The position numbers and the translations under genes are program-made. Below are positions 33,402 through 46,300 of a stretch of DNA of 64,000 nucleotides, piece after piece. The notes under the pieces are model-generated. The model worked only from the letters and a program-made list of their open reading frames with translations. It searched no databases and was not told where the DNA came from. This DNA comes from Pratylenchus scribneri (lineage: Eukaryota > Nematoda > Chromadorea > Rhabditida > Pratylenchidae). The stretch is taken from positions 868,001 through 932,000 of the forward strand of contig JAQSEB010000010.1 in assembly GCA_030063045.1 (NCBI GenBank), read 5' to 3'. Position 1 is the first letter of the stretch; every line of letters begins with the position of its first letter.

Positions 33402-34332
33402 TTTATTCCATTTTTTGTTCATTTTGTGAATAAATTTTAATTCCAATTTTGTGGGGAATTATGGCAATTGAACATATTTCAATACCTGGGATTTTCTTTT
33501 GGCCATATCTTAGCCAGGCAATTACCAATTCAGAAAGGCAATATACCATTTGAAAGCCCAAAGTGTCCTCTATAAAGATTCTATTTTAAATTTTATAAAA
33601 TTCAGACTTTAAAAAAGTTACATTTCTTTGAGTGGAATGAAATCGAATTTGTTTATTGGAGGAAAAGCCGCTTATTTTACAAATTATTTTAACATTTCAA
33701 AAACAATTAGAATTGGCTACTTTTTAGAGGACATTTTGGGCTTTCAAATGGCATATCGCCTTCCTTAATTGGTTACTTCCTTCTTGAGATATGGCCAAAA
33801 GAATGGCCTAGGTACTGAATTTACAATACTGAAGCGTCTTATTTCAAAATGATGAATGTGGAATTTGATGGGTGAATGTCATGTCAATCATTTAAAGAAC
33901 ATTTATATCGGTCTTTTTCATCCCAATTCCATGCTTCATCAGCTCCATTGGCCATCACATTGGCCCAACACATTGAAAATGCAATGAGCCGCCCCTCATT
34001 TCACAAAGGCACAAGCAAAAGGGAGGGAAATGGGGTTGGCCGGCATTTTTCATCGATTTTGCCATTCCGCTGCCTCCCCTCCCCCCTTAAAGCCACATTT
34101 GCCTACGGGAATTTGTGGAGTGTGTAATGTGTATGTGGAAGTCGGCTAGAATAAAAAAAAACGAAGTGAAGGCAGCAGCAAGGATTGGCCCCCCATTTAT
34201 TTGGCCACAGAAGTATTTCCTCCTATTCACATTCATTTGTTGTCATTCTCATCGACGCCGGTGGTGGCACATTTCTGGACCACCAAACATTCGAATTTCC
34301 CCCAATTTCCAAATATTTTATCAATTTTCTAA
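33402..34332. other. Intergenic region sarcoglycan - CAP-Gly gene
   Basis: Holds the sarcoglycan poly(A) signal and a family B element at 33494-33812 (TTTTGGCCATATCTTAGCCA...TTCAAATGGCATATCGCCTT). The rest, about 33830-34300, is less AT-rich than the introns, with an open frame 33876-34127 (83 codons) that I could not match to any family; it is more likely promoter or 5' UTR of the next gene. Confidence 0.55.
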
Positions 34333-37300
34333 ATGAATAAATCTACAACAAATCGAAATTTATCCGTAAGTTTGTGCCTTCTTTGTTCTACTTTTTGTAG
34401 CCGATTTTGATTTTGGCATGTTCTAGATATGGTACAGCCTTGATTTTTGGGTACTTGTCTCGTTTACATCCTCTTTTTGAAAAGTGCTTGGTCCGTCCCC
34501 CCTATGGGTCATCAGGTTTAGGGTTGGGTTCATTCAGGGATATGTTAGGGATTGGATTAGGATGATGTAAAAATCATCTCAAATGTATCCTAAACCCAAA
34601 CCCTTACACCAAAGGGGGGACCCTTCACTTTTTCCTAACTTTTTCCAAGGTGACCCAAAAAGGGGATGTAAAGAGACAAGTACCGATTTTTGGCCCAATT
34701 GATTCGTCAGTGTCGATTTTATTTATAAAATTTCGGTTTCAAATTGATTTGACCAGTTTGAATCTAAATTATGACATTGGGTTTCTAAACTGGTTTAACA
34801 TTTTTAGGACTAAAGTTGGATTTAAGTTAGGGCCAAAAATCAATATTCTAGGATGCTTACGAGGTGAAATATAGTCATTGGTCACAAACTAGAATATTTT
34901 TCAGTATACTATTTTTAGTCAATGGAAATCAAAATCGACTAGTCGAAATAAAAATCGACTACAACATATTCACTATTTTGTTCTAGGACCAAACCGATGT
35001 TGGCATCGTTTCTCGTTCCGAATTGGGAAAACGCGTTTTGGTCAATGGTTTGTATAGTTTATTACTAAATTCATCATTCCTTCAAAAAGGCCATTTTGGT
35101 GGCATTCTTCGCTATATGGGCCCGGTTCAGGGAAAGCAGGGCATTTTCTTCGGCGTTGAATTGGATCAGCCCGTTGGCAAAAATGATGGAACTCATCAAG
35201 GTGAATATTTAGAGGGTAGAATTAGATCATTTGGGCCTGAGGCTTCATAAAAATGTGAATACTGTAGCATTTTCACTGAATTTTATGTCAAATTGAAGAG
35301 TTGAATGAGATCTATCAAAAGATGTAGAATAAAATGAATTAAAATTCCCCTGATTAAAGCCTTCCGTAATGAAATACATTTGAGGCAAAAACACATTTTC
35401 TGGAAAGAAATACATTATGAAATGAAACACATTTTCCGGAAAGAAATACATTTTATGAAATGAAACACATTTTCCGGAAAGAAATACATTTTATGATATG
35501 AAACACATTTTCCGGAAAGAAATACATTTTATGAAATGAAACACATTTTCCGGAAAGAAATACATTTTATGAAATGAAACACACTTTCCGGAAAGAAATA
35601 CATTTTATGAAATGAAACACATTTTCCGGAAAGAAATACATTTTATGAAATGAAACACATTTTCCGGAAAGAAATACATTTTATGAAATGAAACACATTT
35701 TCAGGAAAGAAATACATTTATAGGCAAAAACACATTTTGGGGAATGAAAATCAGAATTGTTTCCGGAATGAAAATCAGAATTGTTTCCGGAATGAAAATC
35801 AGAATTGTTTCCGGAATGAAAATCAGAATTCTTTCCGGAATGAAAATCATAATTCTTTCCGGAATGAAAATCAGAATTCTTTCCGGAATGAAAATCAGAA
35901 TTCTTTCCGGAATGAAAATCAGAATTCTTTCCGGAATGAAAATCAGAATTCTTTCCGGAATGAAAATCAGAATTCTTTCCGGAATGAAAATCATAATTCT
36001 TTCCGGAATGAAAATCAGAATTCTTTCCGGAATGAAAATCAGAATTCTTTCCGGAATGAAAATCAGAATTCTTTCCGGAATGAAAATCAGATTTCTTTCC
36101 GGAATAAAAATCAGAATTGTTTCCGGAATGAAAATCAGAATTCTTTCCGGAATAAAAATCAGAATTGTTTCCGGAATGAAAATCAGAATTGTTTCCGGAA
36201 TGAAAATCAGAATTGTTTCCGGAATGAAAATCAGAATTGTTTCCGGAATGAAAATCAGAATTGTTTCCGGAATGAAAATCAGAATTGTTTCCGGAATGAA
36301 AATCAGAATTCTTTCCGGAATGAAAATCAGATTTCTTTCCGGAATGAAAATCAGAATTGTTTCCGGAATGAAAATCAGAATTGTTTCCGGAATGAAAATC
36401 AGAATTCTTTCCGGAATGAAAATCAGATTTCTTTCCGGAATGAAAATCAGAATTCTTTCCGGAATGAAAATCAGAATTCTTTCCGGAATAAAAATCAGAA
36501 TTGTTTCCTGAATGAAAATCAGAATTGTTTCCGGAATGAAAATCAGAATTGTTTCCGGAATGAAAATCAGAATTCTTTCCGGAATAAAAATCAGAATTGT
36601 TTCCGGAATGAAAATCAGAATTCTTTCCGGAATAAAAATCAGAATTGTTTCCGGAATGAAAATCAGATTTCTTTCCGGAATGAAAATCAGAATTCTTTCC
36701 GGAATGAAAATCAGATTTCTTTCCGGAATGAAAATCAGAATTCTTTCCGGAATAAAAATCAGAATTGTTTCCGGAATGAAAATCAGAATTGTTTCCGGAA
36801 TGAAAATCAGAATTGTTTCCGGAATGAAAATCAGAATTCTTTCCGGAATGAAAATCATAATTCTTTCCGGAATGAAAATCAGAATTCTTTCCGGAATGAA
36901 AATCAGAATTGTTTCCGGAAAGAACTTAGAAATCAGAATTAATTTCCAAAAATGTCTTAGAAAAGGATCAATTTCAATTTGAATTAATTCATTTCCCCCA
37001 AAAGGCACTTTCTATTTTCAATGTCGACCCGGTCATGGCATATTTGCGCCGTGCCATAAAATTGAATTGGAGGAGAAGGGAAAGGGAAACAAAGAGAAGA
37101 GCAAAAACGATGAACAGAATCAAGTATGTGTGCTTGAAAAGCATCTCAATTTCCTCATTTTCTTCTTTATTTGAAGCATCTTCTCACCCGTTCGGCAATG
37201 CCATCTCTTTCCAAGGCCGCCAATTCATCATTCGTACCTGCTGGCCAACCGGCGCCCATGGACTGGTCCTTGATGTCAATGTCGACTGGATCCACAAATT

Positions 37301-40300
37301 CCGGTGGCTCATTGGTTTGTTTTTGCTGTGTTTTTTCAATCAAAAATTGAATGGAAAAGGTGGAAAGAAGAGGGGAAATTGGCAGCTGTACTGGGTCGGA
37401 TCAATTTTTTTGCTCTGGAAATAAATAACAAACACAATAAAAATCATTCCATCCCCCTTTTCCATTTCCATTGCGTTCCTTCGTCCTCTTTTTTACACAT
37501 TTTGGCCATGAAGCAAAGGGGAATTAAAAATTGTTGTTTTGACTTTCGACGGGGGAATAATAATCGCATTCCCCAAAAAATGAACACAGATTGATCCAAA
37601 ACAAAATCAAAATTTACCAAATTGGCCAAAATGGTCCAAATAGGCCACTGAATATTTTGGATGGTCATAAATATTCATCCTGCATTTTTGTCGGCTTTTT
37701 ATCCTTTCATCCCTAATTTCCTTTTCTCCTCCTTTCATGAATATGTCCCAAGGGCCAATTTGTCGCTGTTTAAAATAACTCTTCAACTTCAAGGACTGAA
37801 CCAATTTTGATGATTTTGGTACCAAATTAAAGAGCTGACTTTGGCTATCAAATGAAATTAATTTTATTTAAATTGGTTCAAAATGATGAAGTTATGGCCA
37901 AAAACCCATCTAAAATGACCTTCACACTGGATTGGTGAAATTGTCGATGCATTTTTGGCCATAACTTCATCAATTCTGAACCAAATTAAATAAAATAAAT
38001 CTCATTTGATAGCCAAAAGTATGCTCTTTAATTTGATAAAAGAATCATCAAAATTGATTCAATCTTTGATGAGTTATTTTAATCGGCGTCAAGTTGGCCT
38101 AGAGACAAATTGGAGGCGCTTCCCTTTTGATCATTCCAATTTGCCCCATTAATTCCCCGTAGCATTCCATTCCATATTAATCCATCCATTCATATTCGTA
38201 ACGCATTTATGACCCTCCGCCCCACTTTTCTCCGGTCCAAATTTCCCCCATCCACGTCCATGTCCCCATATCGGCCCCTATCGGTCCCCCCTTCCCACAC
38301 GCAATTGATTCCCCCATTCTCCCTAAAATCGGCCTCAACGGTCAACGCCCATTTACTTATTCCTTTTCCATATTAATATTCCATTTTCCTTCCCTTTTCA
38401 TCCATCCATATTTGCATTTTTGTACACAGGCCAAATTCCTTGACGACGATTTGATGGCACATTCCCATGCCACATACACCGTTTTTGAATCGGATTGTTT
38501 GATGTTGTCCGATTTGGAGTTGAGCGATTCGGCCGCATTGTTGCGATTTGATGAGGAAGAGGACGAAAATAGTACGGCAACAATTGGGGTGGAAGAGGAA
38601 TGGGCCAGAAGGAATAATTTTGTGCCAGGTAAATTTGGCCTCCAATTTCATCCTTGGCCGCGTTCTTTTGGCCATAACTTTGAGAGGCAATAATCCATTT
38701 TAGGAAGGCGATATAACATTTGAAAGCTCTAAATGTCCTCAGTAAATTGGATAATTCAAATTCTATAAATCCAACACAAAATCCTTTTTTATGGGGGAAA
38801 AATTTGAATAATGCCATTGGGTATTGGGTTAGATCGCTCAGTACCCAGCCCAGTTTTTGGGCCATATCTCATTAGGGCTAAAGCAAATTTTGGAAGGCAA
38901 TATACCATTTGAAAGCCCAAAGTGTCCTCTAAAAAGTGGCTTCTTAAAATTTTATAAAATCCGGGTTTTCAAAAAAGTTACACGTCTTTGAGTGGAATAA
39001 ATTCGAATTTGTTTGGTTGGAGGAAAAGCCGCTTATTTTAGAAATTATTTTAACATTTCAAAAACCAATTAGAATTGGCCACTTTTTAGAGGACATTTAA
39101 GGTTTTTTAATAGCATATCGCCTTTCTGAATTGGTTGCTTCCTTCTCGAGATATGGCCAAAATAATGAACTAATTAATTTTCAGCAGAGCAAAGCCAACG
39201 CCAACAAAATCGAATGATGGATGAGTCCGTGATTTTGGATGGGCCAACCCTGTTTGCCATGGATTTACCCGTAATTGGTACACCGGATTCGGCATTGGTC
39301 GATGAAACGCCAACCCCAATGGCCGAGAATCATAGCAGAAACTTTGAAACCGGTTTAACCCAAATGCATTGGGAACAACAGCAACAACAAAGGGAAAGGG
39401 CGGTGGATCGACGAAACCGAAACAATTTGGGATTGAATGGGTTGGGGATGAGGAATGGCAGTGGTGGAAATGAGGAGAACAGTCCTTCGATGAGGAAGAA
39501 TTCGGTTGGTTGAATCTTGAGTTTCGGAGCGGGACAACATGACGCCGTTTGAAATAACTCATCTAGGATTGGACTAATTTTGATGATTTTAGTATCAATT
39601 TAAAGAGCAGACTTTTGGCTATCAAATGATAATAATTTTATTTAAATTCGTTCAAAATTTATTAAGTTATGGCCAAAAAACCATCGAAAATGACCAATAT
39701 GATGGATTAGCGAAATTTTAAATGGTTTTTTTGGCCATAACTTCATCAATTTTGAGCGAATTTAAATAAAATTACATTTATTTGATAGCCAAAAGTCTGC
39801 TTTTTAATTTGATACCAAAAACCTCAAAATTGGTTCATTCTTTGATGAGATATTTTAAACGGCGTCAAGTTGGGTCGCATCCGAGGATGAGACTCGCTTG
39901 AATGAACACGGTTCAATTTAGCCTAATAACAACTCCAACAACGTAACAATTCGGCAAACACAGACAATGGAAATGGTCAAGGGCGGTGAAAGGAGGCGTA
40001 AAATGATGGCAAACGGTGTCGATTTGAGCAACGATTCACGCAATAATAATAATAACAGGGACGAAAGCAGCACAAATGCGACTGAAGAGAGCAGCGGAAG
40101 AGGGAAGAGCAGAGAAAAGAAGCCAAGGGTAAGTAAGTTTGTTAGCCAATTTCCTCTTCCTTCTGCTGTTGGGCTGGGCCCATCCCCCTCCCATTTCCCT
40201 TCTACCAAATGGCCACATTGGCCCACATCCAACCAGTCCAGTGCAGTAGCCCAGTCCACACAATCCCCAAGAGGGGTCGTCATCGCCAAACAATCCATTT

Positions 40301-43300
40301 TTTTCTTTATTTTTCAAGGAAAAAATTTTATCGGCAAAATAGTTTTTTGACTTTAATAAATCAGAAACCGGTTTTAAACCCTATAAACCTTATACCAATT
40401 TGTAGATCAAATTTTGGTCCAAAATTAAAGAGTTTAAAACCAAAAACTGGAAATATCGTTTACAAACGGTTTAATAGCCTTTAATTTTGGCTCAAAACTT
40501 GACATTTTATATAAAAATCGATGCATCTCGATGAGATCTACAACATTGGTATAAAAGGTTTGTGTAAAGGTCTAAAAAACCGGTTTTCTGATTTATTAGA
40601 AGTCAAAAATTGTTTTGTCAGTAAAAAATTGTAACCTTTTTTTCTCAAGGTTTCAGTCTTCCAATCCATCCCAATGCCAAGCCAAAACCTTTCGGCCGCT
40701 GCCCGTTCCAAACCGAAGCAACCAACAAAGGCGCAACTTGTCATGGAACAACTCAAAGCCAGCATGGAAGCTGAGAAGCAACGGCCAAAACGAGAAATTC
40801 GCTCAAAATTGCAACCGCCAACGCCCACAAATGGTGTCAAAGTGAAGGAGGAAATTAAAGCGCAACTTGTTGTGGAACAAAAGATCGGAATGGAGGCCGA
40901 AAAACAGGAGAAAACGAAGGAAATTCGATCAAAATTGCCGGCTGCTAATTTGGCCAAAGAGAAGGAGGAAAAAAATGGCGAGGAAAATGACATCGGACAA
41001 GATGGTCAGTTTCTCATGTTTTTTTATTGTTCATTTTTTTATTTTTACACATAGAACTTTAGGGATTATCAATCAATAATTTTCTGTAAAAATTAATTTA
41101 AAATTTATGACAAAATATTTAATTTTCATATATGATTTTTGATATTTTATTTCAACGAAAAGAAAAATCGATTTAAGATTTCTTCACTTCTACTTTTCAA
41201 CAGATTTCGAATACCTAAACGCTTAAAACCGTTTCGGAATTCTAAACATTCGTTAAATGTTAAACTAACATTAAGTGATATTAAATCTTTAAATGTCAAT
41301 TTTCAAGACTTTTCAAACAAAAATGTTTTCTTCCCATAATTAGCTGCGTTTAAAATACAACACCGATTCCCAAACATAAACATTCATTTAATGTTAAACA
41401 AACAAAAACTCAGTTTAATTAAAATCTATCTATAAGCAATCTTTTTATTCAGTAAAACGCGCAAACACGATCAATAATCAGCAGCAAATGAAGAAAGCTG
41501 GAAACAAAATTCAATCCACCATTGGTTTGGCCGGTTCCGGTGCCAGACGAGTGTTTTCCAGTCATTCAACTCATCAAGTAAATATTCAGAATTATCAAAT
41601 AAATTAATAAATTTTCAGCAAACATCTACGGCCGCGGACTCGGAAATTACAAAATTAAAACAACAATTGGATCAATTAAAGCAACAATTGGAGCAAAGAG
41701 AATGCGAATATGCCGAACGGTTGGAACAACAATTGGCAAGCAGCAAAGCGGAACAGACTGAAGCCATCGAAAAGGGTAAAGCATTATTCTTTCGGGGTTC
41801 AATCCAAAAGTCAAAAGATCTACTCGAAAAGACCTACACCAAAAGAACTAAAAATACAAAGACCTATAGAGAAAAATTTTAAGTTTGGACTTGGACTCGG
41901 AGGATAAGCCTTATCCATTGGCTGGGTTAGGTTAAGGCTAAATTTTAAAGGGTTTAGCTCAAAAAATTCAAAATTTTTCTCTCTAGATCTATATATAGGA
42001 TATAGGCCTTTTAGGGTGTAGCAGGTCTACCGGGTTGGGTTTGGGTCTTAGGAATTTCGGGTGTAGGTCTTCATCTTCATTCAAGGTATATATCTTTTTT
42101 TGAGTGTAGGCTGTAGGGTCTTCTGATGAGTATAGGTCTTTTCTATTTCTATTCTGGGTATAAATCTTCTTGCTGAAGAATTCCTACTTCCATGCAAATT
42201 TCCTTTTGAATTGAATTGAACCGACAAATATGCATGCGCCCTCCCTCCCTCCAATTGACCATAAATTAGGAAAGATAATCATCTTCATCTGCTGCTGGTG
42301 CACTGCGCCATGCACTTTGTTTTGGGAGGGGAATAGAAAAACGTGGTGGCACATAAAGAAGAAACCCGTGTGCCCTCCTCCACTCTAAAATATTCAAAAA
42401 TTACCCAAAAATATTCCAAAAATCACCGAAAATATTCTAAAAATCACCGAAAATATTCTAAAAATCATCCAAAAATATTCAAAAATTACCCAAAAATATT
42501 CCAAAAATCACCGAAAATATTCTAAAAATCACCGAAAATATTCTAAAAATCATCCAAAAATATTCAAAAATTACCCAAAAATATTCCAAAAATCACCGAA
42601 AATATTCTAAAAATCATCCAAAAATATTCCAAAAATCACCGAAAAATATTCCAAAAATCACCGAAAATATTCTAAAAATCATCCAAAAATATTCAAAAAT
42701 TACCCAAAAATATTCCAAAAATCACCGAAAATATTCTAAAAATCATCCAAAAATATTCCAAAAATCACCGAAAAATATTCCAAAAATCACCGAAAATATT
42801 CTAAAAATCATCCAAAAATATTCAAAAATTACCCAAAAATATTCCAAAAATCACCGAAAATATTCTAAAAATCATCCAAAAATATTCCAAAAATCACCGA
42901 AAAATATTCCAAAAATCACTGCTAAAATTTCCCTAAAAAATTCAACCAAAATCCAAATAAAAATGAAATTATTCCCTGTGCATTTCATTTCAATTTTTAT
43001 TTGGGTTGTTTGCCTTTTGGCTTGTGCCAATTTGGCTTCATTTCCCTTACTCCCATTGAGCATCCAAATTCAACTCAGCTTCATTTGCCTTTGCCTTTTT
43101 CTCCTTCTCATAATTTCAATTGCAGTTGAATGCGGTTGGCAGGCAAAATTGACGGAAACCAATGAAAAACATGAACAAGTGGTGAGTATTATGGGGTAAA
43201 ATATTTTTTTTGTTCGAAATAATCTATTTTGTTTCTAAAAAAAGTATAAAAGTGACAATTAAGAATAAAAAAAAAATTTTCCTCTGAGCGGGTTCGAACC

Positions 43301-46300
43301 CGAGATCCATGAATTTTGTAAAAATTGAAGGGTCGTCCTCTCCAATTTGGGTCAAAATTTTCTGAAAAAATTTTCAATGTCAATATTTACAAAAATGTTT
43401 AGGAAGCCCAAAAAAAAAATTTTTTTCTGAGCACGGGTTCGTACTTCGTACCCGAGACCTAATGTATAGCCAAGTGTGTGAAGGTCCCCCTCGCCCCTTT
43501 GGATCAAAAATTTTTTAACATTAGTTTATGTAAAAATGCATATAAAAGTGAGATTATCAAACTCGAAAAAATATTTTCTGTCAAGTGGATTCGAAACCGG
43601 GACCTAAATTTTCCAAAAAAATGAAAGGGTCAAAAATTTTCCAAAAATTTGAAATTTCAAAAATTTTCGAAAAATTTGAAATTTCAAAAATTTTTCGAAA
43701 TTTTCAAAAAAAAATTTTTTAGCCAAAATTTATACCCAAACGATACGGGCTCATCCAAAAAATCATTTTTTTGAATATATTTTTCAATTCCACAGCTCGC
43801 CCGTGTTCGCTGTGATTTGTCAACAATGCATTTGGATGAACTCAAAAGCGTTCGGGCCCAACACCAAAAGGCCATCGATGAATTGAATGAACGGGTGAAT
43901 TTGCTGACCGCACAAATGGCAGAACAGACCACCGAATATGAGGTCAAAATGAAGGAATCCGAAAGTGCACGAAATCAGGTAAGGACGAAAAGGGGGGAAA
44001 CAGGAGATACAAATACCAAAGTCCATTATTTTGGCCATATCTCGTGGAAGGAAGCAATCAATTCAGGAAGGCAATATGCCATTTGAAAGCCATAAATGTT
44101 CTCTAAAAAGTGGCCAATTCGAATTGTTTTTTGAAATGTTAAAATAATTTGTAAAATAAGCGGCTTTTCCTCCAACAAACAAATTTGGGTTTATTCCAAT
44201 CAAAGGCATGTAACTTTTTTGTAAGCCCAGATTTTATAAAATTTAAAATAGCCACTTTGTAGAGGACACTTTGGGCTTTCAAATGGTTTATCTCCTTCTC
44301 AAATTGGCAATTGCCTCGTTGAGATATGGCCTACATACTGAACCATTTGACCAAATGTTTTTTTTGTCCATAATTCAACGAGGCAATCGCCAATTTTGGA
44401 AGGCAATATAACATTTGAAAAGCCCAAAGTGTCCTCTATAAAGTGGCCTATTTAAATTTTATAAAATCCAGGCTTTAAAAGTTACATGTCTTTGAATGGA
44501 AAAACCCGAATATTTGTTTGTTAGAGGAAAAGCCGCTTATTTTACAAATTATTTTAACATTTCAAAAAAAAACAATTAGAATTGGCCACTTTTTAGAGGA
44601 CATTTAGGGCTTTCAAATGGCATATCGCCTTCTTGAATTGGTTGCTTCCTTCGCGAGATATGGCCAAAAGAATAGCTTAGAGTTAAAAGGAAAGGGAATA
44701 TGAGGAAATTTTAATATTTTTGTGTGCCAAATTTTCAGCGATTGAACGACGAATTGGCCAGCCTACAATTTGCGCTGCAGCTGAAGAATGAGGCGGTCCA
44801 AAAGTTGAGGTGTGAGAACCGTGAGCTGATCATTCAAACGGAGAAAATTGCGGAAAAAGATGCACAAATCACCAAATTTGGGAAGAAAAATGAGGATTTG
44901 AATGAGGAAGTGAACAGGCTGAAACAAATTGAAAAGTAACAAAAATAAATTTATATTAATAAATTGGCAATTTTCCTTAGGCTTACCAGGGGAGTTTATA
45001 AATAGCAAAAAAAATTTAATTTTTGACCTAAAAAATTTTTTGAAAATTTTAATACCCATAAAAATTTTTGTAAATTTTTGTAAATTTTTGATCCAAATTT
45101 TTTTTGAAAATTACTTAAAAATTTTTGAAAATTTTCAACCCAAAAATTTTGAAAATTTTTGATCCAAATTTTTTTGTTTTTTGAAAATTTTCCGACTCAA
45201 ATGGGACTTTTTACTTTTGCAAAATTTAGGTAATGGGTTCAAATTCGGTCAGGGAAAATATTTTTCGAGCATTTTTACATCTAGAGTATATTTTTACATT
45301 ATTCTGATTTGAACAAAAAAAAAACATTACAATAATGCCTAGTAAAATTACCATAATATCCACATAGGAACCTCATCTCCCAGTTGAACGAATTCCGACG
45401 GGAACTGGACGAGACCAGGGCCAAATGCAAAGAAATGGGCATGGAAAGGGAAGTGTTGGAATATCAACTGCAGGAGCAAATTGAGCGGGGCAGCGAGTAA
45501 TAAATTTTTTAAAATTATTTTAAATACTTTTAAATAATTTCCCACAATTCATTCAGTTCCACAACTCCATTGTCCACACCAAAAATGTCCAAATATCGTG
45601 AATTCAGCCCGCATGGTTCCCGCTCATCCCACCACTATGTGAACATTCGAACACCGGATTCGCAACAAAAATCCACGGGCCGTCCCAATTCATCGTGTTG
45701 GCCCTCGCAAGGCCGTCCAATTGAATTTGGTAAGGCCCGATGGCATTTATTTGGGTAAATCGTAAATTCAAAATCACTACAGGCAAAAATTTAGGGTTAA
45801 TTCTTTTAAGACTTTTAGGATTATAAAATTAAAATTTTTCCCAGTATTTTTCTTTTATTTTCCTCAAATTTTAGAAGGCGACATGTCAAAATCGATGGAT
45901 TCCGCCATGAGCCAATCGGTGATCAGCTGCTATCGTCAGGAGGGAAGGAGCAAATCCCAGAATACGCCGAATAAAATCTACACGCCCAGGGAATTCTATG
46001 AAGGTGAATAAATACTTACTTTTTTAAAACATTTTAATTAATCGAAAACACATTTTACTTAGTTAGTCGAAAACACATTTTTCTTAGTTAATTCGAAAAC
46101 ACATTTTTCTTAGTTAATCGAAAACACATTTTTCTTAGTTAATTCGAAAACACATTTTTCTTAGTTAGTCGAAAACACATTTTTCTTAGTTAGTCGAAAA
46201 CACATTTTTCTTTAATTCGAAAACACATTTTTCTTAGTTAATTCGAAAACACATTTTTCTTAGTTAATCGAAAACACATTTTTCTTAGTTAATTCGAAAA

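Noticed and set aside
33876..34127. 83-codon open frame as a small gene or first exon
   Set aside because: No family similarity recognised, no suitable in-phase donor, and the CAP-Gly gene start is explained by 34333-34365.
34500..34620. Interstitial telomere repeat (GGTTTAGGGTTGGG words)
   Set aside because: Only isolated words in the centre of a foldback element, no tandem run.
35701..37008. 435-codon minus and 401-codon plus open frames as protein-coding genes
   Set aside because: Strictly periodic 24-bp satellite within an intron; flanking exons join in phase to a complete CAP-Gly domain.
38398..38865. Minus-strand frame of 155 codons
   Set aside because: Antisense of exon 38430-38628 plus part of a family B element.
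39170..39562. Minus-strand frame of 130 codons
   Set aside because: Antisense shadow of CAP-Gly gene exon 39185-39504.
40538..40993. Minus-strand frame of 151 codons
   Set aside because: Antisense of the Lys/Glu-rich exon 40650-41004 of the CAP-Gly gene.
42963..43199. Frame starting MKLFPVHFISIFIWVVCLL as a secreted or membrane peptide
   Set aside because: The hydrophobic stretch is the pyrimidine-rich intron before exon 43126-43181; only the last part is coding, in a different frame.
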